A DNA stretch of 64,000 nucleotides, taken from Amphiduros pacificus (taxonomy: Eukaryota > Annelida > Polychaeta > Phyllodocida > Hesionidae). The translations under genes and the position numbers were made by a program. Of this stretch, positions 24,566 to 35,524 are shown piece after piece; the stretch's first letter is position 1, and the number at the start of each line of letters is the position of its first letter. The notes under the pieces are model-generated. The model ran no database searches. It was given only the letters and a program-made list of their open reading frames with translations, and was not told the DNA's origin. Location: NCBI GenBank assembly GCA_949316495.1, contig OX439012.1, positions 28,106,935-28,170,934 on the forward strand, read 5' to 3'.

Positions 24566-25323
24566 TGTAAAGTCCACCATATTACACCTAATTAAAATAT
24601 CTCTAATTAAGTAATTAATTATGAGATTATCAAATATATATATATCTATTGTATTATTATAGGATCGTATTTGTCTTAGTACATTTAGAAACAGTTGGGA
24701 TCCATTAGAATCTGCAAACAAGGCAAGATTTGGGTGTAACGTAAAATGTCTTAAAGTGATTAGCAACAAGATACACAAAGTGTCAGGAAGACAAATGAGC
24801 TGCTGAAACAATAGAGCAGCAGGCATATATCAGATCGGGGACTACATGATCAGGACCAGGTTGGATCCGTGGGAAACTTGACACAAAACACTTAAAACAT
24901 AATGGATCCCCCTCGGGGTAAAATGATCACAAAAGCATATGTAGTTCATACATATTCAGATAGGATTGTATTATATACCCCTATTTTCATGCTGTTCTTT
25001 TTTGGGTAGGGAGATCATTAAACTAAGTTCATATTAAGAAAATATATATGCGGGCATCCCACAGGGTGGGGCGTTTAGATTTGGGCAGAGACTTGAGCAG
25101 ACCACACACTTTAGATTTGAGAGCACCCTTTACACCGCACCTCTGAGGAGAGACTGGCGGGGGATGTTATCAGGGGAGTTAGGCTGACTGGCTGGACTTG
25201 AAATAGAAATGGAAACCTTAAGAGAATAAAGTCTTTTACATTTACATGGATTATATTTTATGGATCACCAACTTTGTATAAGTTCCCCAAGACAAGCCCT
25301 GAAGACAAGAGGGGGACTTTACA
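24566..25323 (+). repeat. Right LTR of the env-bearing element
   Basis: 758 bp from TGTAAAGTCC to GGACTTTACA. It includes an AATAAAG polyadenylation signal near 25227, with the direct flank ACAT after its end. Confidence 0.88.
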
Positions 25324-25327
25324 ACAT

Positions 25328-25995
25328 GTCACCTGTATGTGTATTAACCATTTGCCAGTGTGAAGATGAAATAATAGTTTTCAATTGCTTCAAATTCTAT
25401 TCTATTTTTTCTTTAAAATCAATTTAATTTGTAAATAGATAAACAAAAAAGTGAAGTTTTTTTTACATGTGATGACCAATATAAATTGACAACCGTTTGT
25501 AAAGCATTGTCGAACTAACTGTATATCACCTCAAGGGAAATATAAACGTTTTAAAGGGATGTAAATTCTCCCCAGCTTCTGCTCTACATATGCCATGCTC
25601 TAAAAAGGTTTCTAATGGTTCTTCTTCATATTGTCCCTTCCAAGATAAATCAAAAGTGCATGTGCTCACATGTGCACAAATAACATCTAGACATTTTGTG
25701 ATTTGTCCACTATTTGAAGACATGTATGTAAAAGTGACCACACACTCCACTTATCTCAGCAAGCAAGTGTTCTCAACATTATACCAGCTAACATTTTTAA
25801 TCTCTACCTCTTGTACCCTGACCTGAGACTTTGTTCATCATGTCAGCATTTCTGAGTACATACCTTTCCAATCTAATTTTCCAGAGTCCCTCTGTAAACG
25901 TGGAACCACAAATGCAATCTTCATGTTGGCAGATACAGAGTTATCATGACAAGATATGATGCCAGCTTTTAGATGCATGGGGTCCAGGGTCCACA
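25328..25995. other. Right flank of the env-bearing element, no recognised gene
   Basis: Short chance ORFs only. No exon or repeat family was recognised. Confidence 0.4.
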
Positions 25996-26172
25996 ACTAG
26001 GGGTGGGGCGGCAATTAGAGGTAGGGGACACAATTAGAGGTGGGGGACACAATTTGAGGTGGGACACAATTAGAGGTGGGACACAATTTGAGGTGGGGCA
26101 CAATTAGAGGTGGGGGCACAATTTGAGGTGGGTACATAATTTGAGGTGGGGACATAATTTGAGGTGGGGCGG
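25996..26172. repeat. ~18-bp purine-rich minisatellite
   Basis: About nine imperfect copies of CACAATTTGAGGTGGGG or CACAATTAGAGGTGGGG, one strand strongly G-rich. The last copies read CATAATTTGAGGTGGG. Confidence 0.85.
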
Positions 26173-26810
<638 letters not shown>

Positions 26811-26895
26811 TTACAATACCTATAATTAGTAAAAGCTGTAATTTAATATGATAGCTCTAGTAAATGTTTTTACTCTAGTAAATGTTTTTACTTAC

Positions 26896-27853
26896 CTGTA
26901 TCTTACTTCTTTCCATAAGAGAAGTAGCTATAGCCTCTAGAGGGGTAATATTGGTAGCTATAATAGCGAGAGCTGTAGCCATTATAGTAATTATCGCATG
27001 GTTTGTAGCTATAATTGTAGCCATGGTAGTAGGAACCATAGTAGCCGGGGTAATAGTGGCCACCATAATTATGAGGATTGTAGGGGCCATAATGGCCATG
27101 GCCAAAATATCGATGAAACAGTGTAGCTGCAAAGTACACACAATTAAGTTATGGCAATACCAATAAAGCTTTCCTGACATATATTCATTAACAACTACTC
27201 AAAATATAATATGTGCATTGGCTCAGAGATGCACAGTCTTTCCTCTCCCCTCTTTTTTATTGAATTGTCCTTTTTGAATACCATTCAATGTGATTTATAA
27301 GGATAAAGAACGTTAATCAAGAATACATATTGCAGGTGAATTTGACTGATTTTAAAGGATTACATCTTTAAAAGAGTAAGAGATCATTGTTATTTTACAG
27401 CTATTATCTACTATTCATAGCTTTGAACTGAAAATATCTCCTTCACAAATCATTCTGATTACCGTTAATAGACCATTATACACGCTGCCTCGCCTGCTAA
27501 CATCATAGTATTATGCCTCATTTCACAAGAATAGTTAAATAACATAAAATAACATAATCTTACCATAGTGCATTATTTTGTACAAGCATCCCATGATTTC
27601 ATAGCTCACCGCTAAAAGTAATGCAAAATCAATAGCAATATGATCATATATAAGAATGGCCGAATGTATATTTATGGTACATATGTTTCATATGAAGTAT
27701 ACCTAATGAAAATGTTAATGATACACGACATATTCACTTAAGTATCATTTGTCATGCAACATCTATGCCGAATCATCATTCAGTAACATTGCTGATCGAT
27801 AATAATAATAATAAAATAATAATAATAATGTTAACAACAAGAACAACAAGAAC

Positions 27854-27904
<51 letters not shown>

Positions 27905-27905
27905 C

Positions 27906-27962
<57 letters not shown>

Positions 27963-29309
27963 GCATTTCCCCCAGATAGTTGTTAATAACTATACTCACC
28001 CATCAAATCCCCACTAGACGGTCCATGTGAACTGTAGTGATATGTGTTGTGGTGATGTGAGCCATTCCAGCCATGACTGTTATAGTTATACCCGCTATAG
28101 TCATACCCGCTATAGTCATACCAGCTTTTGTGGGGGCCATAAGAGTTGTACCAGTAGTTATAGGATGAGCTATAATAGTTGTTCCAGTAACTATAGGATG
28201 AGCTATAATAGTTGTACCAGTAATTATAGGATGAGCTATAATAGTTGTACCAGCTATTATAGGATGAGCTATAATGGTTGTACCAGTTATTATAGGATGA
28301 GCTATAATGGTTGTGCCAGTTATTATAGGATGAGCTATAATGGTTGTACCAGTTATTAGAGTACCAGCTATAAGAGGATGAGCTATAATAGCCAGAGCCA
28401 TAAGAGGCATAATTGCCAGAGCCGCCATAAGAAGCATAATTGCCAGAGCCATGAGAGGCATAATTGCCAGAGCCATGAGAGGCATAATTGCCAGAGCCAT
28501 AAGAGGCATAATTGCCAGAGTCATGAGAGGCATAATTGCCAGAGCCATGAGAGGCATAATTGCCAGAGCCATGAGAGGCATAATTGCCAGAGCCATGAGA
28601 GGCATAATTGCCAGAGCCATGAGAGGCATAATTGCCAGAGCCATGAGAGGCATAATTGCCAGAGCCATGAGAGGCATAATTGCCAGAGCCATAAGAGGCA
28701 TAATTGCCAGAGCCGCCATAAGAAGCATAATTGCCAGAGCCATGAGAGGCATAATTGCCAGAGCCATGAGAGGCATAATTGCCAGAGCCATAAGAGGCAT
28801 AATTGCCAGGGCCATAAGAGGCATAATTGCCAGAGTCATAAGAGGCATAATTGCCAGAGCCATAATAATCAGACGAGACAGCATACTGCCCATTGACTGC
28901 ATAAATCTAAAACAGATTAGAAATAAAACAATCCATTTTATATTTCCATATTAAGCTGAGCACATCATGGATATAACAATCATTTATCATGGATATAAGT
29001 GGTTTATCACATACCCTTTTTTAATTTTTAGCCGTCAGTTATTTTATAATTACTAACATATAAGAAACTTCGTTTCAAAGTCACAAGTATCAAAATTGGG
29101 TTAAAAATCCAGGCATTAACAACACTTATTATCGCCCGGGTTTTAAAACGAGGCTCCATTCAATGTTCAGGGTAGCAACGCAAATATGTGATAATAAAGG
29201 AAATTAACACACACAAAATAAAAAAAAAGAAAGAAAACCTCAGACATTCACTGAAGTATTCACATACCGATAGCAGGGCAAGGCCCGCAAATGCCACGAT
29301 CCACTTCAT
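26896..29309 (-). CDS. Secreted Gly/Tyr/Ser/Asn-rich repeat protein (3 exons)
   Basis: Predicted 390-aa extracellular protein. Exon 1 (29309-29268) encodes MKWIVAFAGLALLS, ending at donor GTATGTG. Exon 2 (28906-28000) follows acceptor CTGTTTTAG in phase 0 and starts IYAVNGQ, giving a 21-residue signal peptide; it ends at donor GTGAGT in phase 1. Exon 3 (27126 to stop 26903) follows acceptor ACTTTGCAG and restores the frame exactly. I read all 302 exon-2 codons and found no stop. Residues 30-183 are 19 copies of GSGNYAS[H/Y]. Residues 184-269 hold an 11-residue unit YSSSYNxWYN[H/Y]. Residues 270-390 are His/Gly/Tyr-rich with a single Cys and end in YGKK. It resembles structural or adhesive extracellular proteins (shell-matrix, cement or tube type) in composition only; no family was recognised. 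The exon-2 frame has no ATG, so naive ORF calls there are wrong-frame. Confidence 0.88.
27127..27999 (-). other. Intron 2 of the repeat-protein gene, with (AAT)n tract
   Basis: 873-bp intron bounded by GTGAGT (donor side at 27999-27994) and TTTGCAG (acceptor side at 27133-27127). It contains a long (AAT)n/(AAC)n trinucleotide run at about 27800-27960 close to the donor. Poly-Leu and poly-Ile ORFs there are microsatellite artefacts. Confidence 0.85.
28381..28875 (-). repeat. 24-bp coding tandem repeat inside the repeat-protein exon
   Basis: Nineteen copies of a 24-bp unit encode GSGNYASH or GSGNYASY; two copies carry an extra Gly codon (28705-28720 and 28420-28435 areas) and a few encode DSGNYASY or GPGNYASY. 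A multi-unit block that includes the extra-Gly copy appears twice, so array segments were duplicated. All changes preserve the GSGNYAS frame, as expected for selection on protein. Confidence 0.88.
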
Positions 29310-29383
29310 CCTTACAGATTCTTATGGTACTTATCATAGAAGACTTCTTCACAATTAGAATACTTCTCAAAAAAGATTCACTC

Positions 29384-29394
29384 ATATATATATA
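29384..29394 (-). promoter_or_regulatory. TATA box of the repeat-protein gene
   Basis: Minus-strand TATATATATA lies 75-85 bp upstream of the start codon at 29309, within CCTCACTATATATATATGAG. The spacing allows transcription to start near 29355 with a 5' UTR of about 45 nt. Inference from position and motif only. Confidence 0.5.
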
Positions 29395-29649
29395 GTGAGG
29401 AAACCGAACACATCTGCCGTGCACGCAAACAGTACTTCGTGATGAAAATAATTATTTTCATTATGTACGCACAAATGTATTTTACTGTCTGCAAGCTATA
29501 CTAACATTTTGTTTTGGGACAAAACACAACCACAGGTGAGATACCAAGGCGAGAAAATTACAATACTATATATTTATACAGGAGTACAGGTGAAGATATA
29601 AAACTGAAAGTAAATACACCTGTGTCAGCAAATATTTCATTTCATAATA

Positions 29650-29761
29650 TTTGTCAATGTATGTATGTGTGTGTGTGTATGTGTGTGTGTATGTATGTAT
29701 GTATGTATGTATGTATGTATGTATGTATGTATGTATGTATGTATGTATGTATGTATGTATG

Positions 29762-29809
<48 letters not shown>

Positions 29810-29860
29810 TACATATATGCACATATATACATATACATATATACATAAGAACACAGGGAT
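29650..29860. repeat. Compound (ATGT)n / (TG)n / (TA)n microsatellite
   Basis: GTATGTGTGTGTG passes into (GTAT)n, then (TA)n, then mixed ATACAT units. Open frames here on both strands ([23 protein letters not shown]) are repeat artefacts. Confidence 0.95.
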
Positions 29861-30300
29861 TTCTGCTAACGTGCTCCCAAATCCTGCTTACGCGCTACCA
29901 AATCCTGCTTACACGCTACTTCTCAGCCAATCAGATTGCAGTATTAAGTTCGAGCGCGCTTGAAAAATTCTGTTCACACCTCATTTTTAACCAATCAGAA
30001 AGCAGGTAACAGGCTAAATATATTTATAGATGTTTCCAAAATATGAGTCGCTGGGAACACTTGCTTGCTGAGATTAGTACTCAGATTAGTGGGGTGTGTG
30101 GTCACTTTCACATAGTGGGCAAATTACTGTACACACATCTGAGCATTATTACTACACATATTTCTTCATTCAAATTTTGGTTTTTTTTGACAATTAAAAT
30201 AATGATTGCAATATTTGAATTTATTTCAAATATATAAATTCTAATTCTATAAATGTAAATAGTGTTTAACCAACTGTGAAACTGGAAAACTATTTTAGAT
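29861..30300. other. Intergenic, short internal repeats
   Basis: CCAAATCCTGCTTACGCGCT at about 29878-29897 is repeated at once (to about 29920), and two related tails CCAATCAGATTGCAG and CCAATCAGAAAGCAG follow near 29926 and 29991. No gene recognised. Confidence 0.4.
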
Positions 30301-30620
30301 GCATTGACACCATTTCCAAGAGGTGATCTTTGCACAAATGAATACATGCATTGTTGGTTTATCTTACTGGAAATAGATAAATGCACAAACAGGTGACATG
30401 TGACCTGTTGATTTCCATCCTGTCAGTGACTGATTTTCTCAAATATTGACAACTCCACATATTGAAGATCTTGAATATTGTTTTGTAATAAATAATATAT
30501 GGAATTTTGTCTGATTTACTAACATAACATATATAGGTTATAAATAATATACCAATCTGATTGATTGTATTTAAGAATGAACATTGTTTGCAGGTATGTT
30601 TTAAGGATTGATGATTTATT
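30301..30620. repeat. Dispersed repeat, uninterrupted copy
   Basis: ACATGTGACCTGTTGATTTC, then CAAATATTGACAACTCCACA, then TAATATACCAATCTGAT and GAACATTGTTTGCAGGTAT recur in the same order at 34611-35450. There a solo LTR (34647-35336) interrupts the series. This copy shows the pre-insertion arrangement. Confidence 0.7.
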
Positions 30621-30889
30621 TCAACACCTTGGATAGGTACAGTCCATGTTTATTTCTAAATGTGGATCCAGGCAAAATGTTGAGTGAGCAATCTTGCCAT
30701 GAGAAAAGATCAAAGCATATCACCAGACTGTGAGACACATGCTAATGCTGAAACATTTGGAGCTATTGCATTGCACTGGATATATTTTTTAAAGATGCTC
30801 AAGGTTGGCCTCATGATCAATTTACTCGAAGTTTAAAGTCTATGATAAAAACTTGAAATTGGATCCATGTTATAATTTTTTTGTCTGAA

Positions 30890-31700
30890 CTAAAATAAAA
30901 TTGGAATATGAAGATTTCATATTTGCTTTCTGCATAAAGTTACTATATTTTATATTTTCAATTCTATATGTTCTGACATACATATTGCTCAAATATTACC
31001 CCAATATGAATATTTTATATTTGATAACTGTATAAAGTCATTGTTATTCATATTGTCTATGTTTGCAAAAAATATAAATTGTTACCCACCAATAATTATA
31101 TTCTTCTGATACGCAAATTGCTCAATAAGAACTCCAATATAAAGATTTAATCTTTTTTTCGGTATCAAGTCATTTCTATTATTTTATATTTTTCTGCATT
31201 TGCAATAAACAAATCAATATCAATTTACGTTTTCTGAAGTACATATCATTCAAACAACCCCAATATTAAGAATTCACCTTTAGCATGAAAATAATATTTT
31301 TCGCCAACAGGATTCGAACCCTGGACAATTAGCATAGAAGACAGACATCTTAACCACTGAGCCATGTATCACCCTATGTCAGTAATATAGAAAACTTGGA
31401 GTCGCAACATTGTATGAAATTAGGCTATACTCCATTTCTTTGCTAATGTGTCATTGCTCAAATTTAACCAAAATATTTTGATGCCATCTTTGTTTTCTGT
31501 ATAAAGACATTTTATTTATATTTTTTTTATTTTTCTCCATTTGCAAAAAAGAAAAAGAAAAAAAAAACACATTAATATTTCATGTGTTCTAACTTTCATT
31601 TTGCTCTAAAAAGATTCCAACATGAAGATTTCACCTTTGTTTATTGTATAAAGTCATTATTTTTAATTTGATAAAAACCAGAAAAAATAGTTGTTCCCAC
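30890..31700 (+). repeat. Ancient ~125-bp tandem repeat (about six units)
   Basis: Diverged units share, in order, TTCTGACATACATATTGCTC, CAAATATNACCCCAATATGA AGATTT-like, a TGTATAAAGTCATT block, and a TTTTCTGCATTTGCAAAAA end. Units start near 30898, 30975, 31110, 31230, 31440 and 31590. The same unit recurs at 36380-36560. Two tRNA-like insertions (31303 and 31700) sit among the units. Divergence between units is high, so the array is old. Confidence 0.65.
31303..31370 (-). mobile_element. tRNA-like sequence / SINE head
   Basis: The reverse strand carries A box TGGCTCAGTGGTTAAGA (31364-31348) and B box GGGTTCGAATCC (31321-31310), spaced as in a tRNA. A paired T-arm is plausible, but the acceptor ends do not pair well. 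It is embedded in a dispersed repeat, so I call it a tRNA-derived SINE head or tRNA pseudogene rather than a working tRNA gene. Confidence 0.6.
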
Positions 31701-31835
31701 CTGGAATTGAACCCCATACCTTTAGCATGGGAGACAGATGTCTTACCCACTGAGCCATTTTGAATAGTATGATTTGACCTTCTCACTGGTAAATCACACA
31801 AATAGTCAACATCTTTATCACTTTATCAAATTATT
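31700..31835 (-). mobile_element. tRNA-like sequence / SINE head, second copy
   Basis: The reverse strand carries TGGCTCAGTGGGTAAGA (31757-31741) and GGGTTCAATTCC (31714-31703). The flanking sequence (ATGATTTGACCTTCTCACTG, GGTAAATCACA) is shared with the copy at 36582-36720, showing that head and flank move as one family. Confidence 0.6.
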
Positions 31836-32338
31836 TTAGAAAGGGATATTCAGTAATTTCACACAACAGCCTCAGTTAAATTTATAGACTAAATTTTTCT
31901 AAAAATATGTTTGTCTCAGATGATATCAATAGCATTGCAAATAGATCAAAAGAAACAGAAATCCGCGACCATCTTTCATTTGAATCTAACCAGTTTCTAG
32001 TTGATTCTCTGAAGGTAGGTATATGAGGTTAGCATGTAGTTATTTATATTGAATATGAGGTATGTCATATAATGTCCAGATACATTCTATATATTTAACT
32101 TGAATTCATAAAACAGATAATTGTAATAAGCCAAAGAAAGTCAGTTACTACATATTTTTCTGGAGAAGTGATATTGAAAATAGTCCGGTAGGATGTTAGT
32201 TTCATGGGGAGGTAATGTGTTGATATGTACTCAATGAGTTCATTCATAACAGAAATCAAGATGGCCGAATGTTGGTTGAGAAAGTGCTTGATTCATCTTA
32301 AGGGGAGTACACGTCATGTATATATTTGATTAATAATG
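31836..32338. other. Unassigned, one possible exon-like stretch
   Basis: A frame of about 43 codons (31885-32013) ends at GTAGGT, a possible donor, but it has no recognisable domain and starts at the edge of a dispersed repeat. I do not call it a gene. Confidence 0.25.
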
Positions 32339-32422
32339 TTTGGGTGGTAGGCAGATTTATTTGTAAGTAGGGAAGCAAATAAATCATTTATGTGCAACTT
32401 TATATACTGAGTCGTCTTGCTT

Positions 32423-32461
<39 letters not shown>

Positions 32462-32792
32462 AGGAGACTTTATGAGATATAAAGTGAGTTAGAGGTGTGG
32501 CAGCGCAGGGGCTTATGGCCACATATGTAAATGCACAATTTATATAAAATATTAATCATACTTAATAACATGTACGCGCTCATAAAGCGACATCAGTATG
32601 ATTACGCTATTATGGTAGATTTATATGTAAAGAATCCTTATAAGTATGTATTTGTATGTAATAGTTAAGATGGTAAAATTGTATAATGTTTAATGTAGAT
32701 GGCGCCAAGGTAAATTGGCTGCTCGGTGGTAGAATGTAGATTTATTATGAAATAAATCATTTATGTCCAATTTACACCTTTGTTGGCGTCTC
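32339..32792. mobile_element. Possible small terminal-repeat element beside TA tracts
   Basis: A block with AGATTTATT then AATAAATCATTTATGTGCAA at 32352-32405 is repeated at 32731-32775 (AATAAATCATTTATGTCCAA). The interval starts GGAGACTTTA at 32463, directly after (TA)n, and ends GGCGTCTCC near 32784, directly before another (TA)n. TGGCGCCAAGG near 32700 resembles a primer-binding site. Family not identified; treated as a fossil. Confidence 0.3.
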
Positions 32793-32797
32793 CATTA

Positions 32798-32803
<6 letters not shown>

Positions 32804-32866
<63 letters not shown>
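32804..32866. repeat. (TA)n microsatellite
   Basis: Uninterrupted TA dinucleotides. Another shorter run lies at 32426-32456. Confidence 0.95.
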
Positions 32867-33570
32867 TAATATGATGACAAATCGGCTTTCATAACATCAT
32901 CAAGTGCGTATTTTACATAATTGAATATATCTGACTTTGGAGGTGAAATACTGGAGTTAGAGCAGTCTCTGATAAATTATGTTCCACTCCAGCTACATAT
33001 TCGCCAAATTGATATTTAATTAAAAATATATCAATACATATATCAAATGTGGCTTCTCTCTCAGGAGCAACTGAACTGACTTTCGTCAGAGAGCGTCGAC
33101 CTCATTCACACGTATGATATACTGAAGCATGAACTTTCGGACTTTGAATCAAATATTGTGGAAAAATAGTGACAATTGAGTGCATTATTTTTTCCACAAT
33201 GATTGGTCATGACCTGGAAAGCTGGGTTAAAACTTTAAATTTTTATTTATGAAGCAATCCACAAACGTTACAAAAAAGCATGTTTGAAGAATATATCACA
33301 AAAAGGCTTCCTGAAAAGAAAACAGAATTTTGACAGACATGGTGAATGCAGATTTGACGCAAATTAAAAATATTTACACTAAACAATCGACAAAAAATGT
33401 TTTATGGGGCTGTGAGCCAAGTTCAAACCTTGAGACAAAATGTTATCATTTTGAATAAAACATCACATTGCTAGTGCCTTTGTATGCAATACCTTTGCTA
33501 CTTGTAATCTCCTTACAACACCCTGTCACATATAGTCAAATGAATAAGTAAATGCATTATTTTAGTTCTA
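32867..33570. other. Intergenic, nothing recognised
   Basis: AT-rich DNA without a recognised exon, repeat family or RNA gene. Confidence 0.4.
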
Positions 33571-33735
33571 TATGAGCTGAGGCCCGTGCCTGAAGGGTTA
33601 ACCTGTTCTCCTTGTGAATCCGTGACAGGGTGGATTGTCATGTCAAGGACCTGCGACATGACAATTCAGTGAGGCAGCACTATATATCTGCTACAAGTAG
33701 GTCTCATCACGAAATTACTGAAATAATGTTGAAAG
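33571..33735 (+). mobile_element. SINE body copy
   Basis: Carries the family body TGAGGCCCGTGCCTGAAGGG, then GGTGGATTGTCATGTCAAGG, CTGCGACATGACAATTCAGT, and TAGGTCTCATCACGAAATTA. It is the closest relative of the copy at 4755-4925. No tRNA-like head is present. Confidence 0.75.
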
Positions 33736-34199
33736 TGATGAAACCCCCCAAAAAAAACAAAAAAAACAAACAAAGCATTAATTTAGAATCTTATTTTCTA
33801 TTTCTTGAATCAAAAGGTAATCTGATATGGATTGTACAAAATATTGGAATAATGGAGAATTTCCACAAGCTGATTGAATCAGACCGGGTCTATTTGATCC
33901 TCCCGTCTTAATGAAATAATGGCCAAAGAGGCGTGTTGCAGTGGATAGATGCTCCAGATCACGCCACCACTCAACCTCCAGGATCCCGTTTTCCACCGAC
34001 ACGGGTTGCATCCCACAGCAAACAGGATGCCCCTTTAGTCACGAGCGTGAAGTTTATTGGATATTGGATATTTGACGTTTTTATCAAAATGTACCAAAAT
34101 TTATATTACTATGCAAACATCTAGGATCGAAGTAAATTCGGCAAAAAAAAGGATACATATCCTGTTTTAAAAGGATATATCCCTTTTATGCTGACAAAC

Positions 34200-34546
34200 T
34201 GAATACTATAAAAGATATGTCGGTTTCAAAGTGTTGTGGCACTGTCTTAACACATTTTGAGAGGCTAAAGGGGGGTTAGACATGCTTGCTAGACATGTCT
34301 AGAATAGCCCCTGAGGTATCAATATGTGGGGCAAAATCTGTGGGTAGAAGATATGGCCCTTCTCTGACACACTGAAAAATGATATATAGTTGTATATAGC
34401 ACTTTCTAAGAGTTGTGGCACTGTCTTAACAAATTTTGAGAGGCTAAATGGAGGTTAGACATGCTTGCTAGACATGTCTAAAATAGCCCCTGAGGCATCA
34501 ATATGTGGGGCAAAATCTGTGGGTAGGAGATATGGCCCATCTCCTC
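34200..34546 (+). repeat. Tandem duplication, period 179 bp
   Basis: The block GTTGTGGCACTGTCTTAACA ... GACATGCTTGCTAGACATGT ... TATGTGGGGCAAAATCTGTG occurs at 34233 and again at 34412 with few differences. Each copy contains the small hairpin GACATGCTTGCTAGACATGTC. No coding signal. Confidence 0.85.
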
Positions 34547-34646
34547 TGCCAGAGTTGGAAATATTCACCAATAATTTGGTTTATCGCATACAATACACCA
34601 ACATACAGGTTACATGTGACCTGTTGATTTCCATCATGACTGATAG

Positions 34647-35336
34647 TGTAGGATATAGATTACACACCCAGAGACTCTTGGAAATATATAGACATTCATA
34701 GACAATCACGAACGATATTGATGGTTGATGAGTCGCCATAACCACCACTCTGAGAGATCACGTGCAGACAGACGAGCCCATGTTGGATACGCAGGCAAGA
34801 CGAGTCCATCCAATGACGCGTGAGGAAGCCACGTAGGCAAGCCCCCACAGATGACGTGGAGTGACCCCTTAAAAGAGGCGCGCAACCGTTGGATCCGGGG
34901 AGAACAGAACCAGAGATGAACAGACGGAGATAGAGTGACCACTTGCCACAGAAGATCCACGACTCTCAGTATCGTGACTGCATAGACTTGGGTGTTTTGT
35001 GTATAGATAGGATCTCATAAGTATCATGCATTTGGGTAGTTCACATGCCTCGCTCATTGCCATGCCGGCCTAGCCAGACAAGGAGGAATCGAATAAAGGT
35101 AACTATTGTGCCGTGTATATCCTGTGTCTGCAGTCCTTATTGCCTGTCACCTTCACGAGGGTATATAGGGTAGCTAGGATCCGTGCCCCAACTCACAGCC
35201 AGCGAATTAGCAAGCTATGCTTATTGTACAGTACAGTACGGTAGAGTAGAGCAGATTAGAGTATCTATCTATTGGTAGAGTATTGATCCCCCGTCCACGT
35301 CCCCCAACGACGGATACTCTCCATTAGTGGGTAACA
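34647..35336 (+). mobile_element. Solo LTR, family A (690 bp, fossil)
   Basis: Begins TGTAGGATATAG and ends GGGTAACA. It has an AATAAAGG polyadenylation signal near 35092 and TGTGTCTGCAGTCCTTATTG downstream of it. A diverged copy in reverse lies at 37822-38423. It sits inside a dispersed repeat seen without it at 30411-30600. The flanking tetramers ATAG and ATAT are a near-match, as expected for a decayed 4-bp target-site duplication. Confidence 0.7.
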
Positions 35337-35524
35337 ATATGGTCATATATTGACAACTCCACATTTTGAATATTGTTTTGGAATAAATAATATACCAATC
35401 TGATAGAATGCATTTAAGAATGAGCATTGTTTGCAGGTATTTTTAGAGAAAAATGAATAAAACTTCATATTGATAAACAATTATACAATATTCAGTCTTG
35501 GATTCATTCATGTCTTTGTAATAG

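Larger units (their letters stand above)
17623..25323 (+). mobile_element. Errantivirus-like Ty3/gypsy element with envelope gene (fossil)
   Basis: An LTR retroelement with gag, pol and env in that order. The LTRs begin TGTAAAGTCC and end GGACTTTACA, an inverted repeat of 10 bp. It is flanked by a 4-bp target-site duplication ACAT (17619-17622 and 25324-25327), typical of Ty3/gypsy. The part of the left LTR that can be compared is almost identical to the right LTR, so the insertion is young. The envelope is of the F type seen in insect errantiviruses and baculoviruses (by motif and layout). The element as a whole is broken, with roughly three breaks. Env in this family is normally expressed by splicing and pol by a -1 frameshift from gag. 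Confidence 0.9.

Noticed and set aside
27763-27999. Poly-Leu and poly-Ile ORFs
   Set aside because: Trinucleotide (AAT)n tract inside an intron.
28003-28902. 299-codon ORF (repeated ALAIMPLM) and the RGIIARAM / NCQSHERH ORFs on the other strand
   Set aside because: These are out-of-frame readings of the exon that encodes GSGNYAS repeats. Splice phases and the signal peptide select another frame.
29514-30009. Tyr/Val/Cys/Met-repeat ORFs
   Set aside because: Microsatellite (ATGT)n and (TA)n translations.
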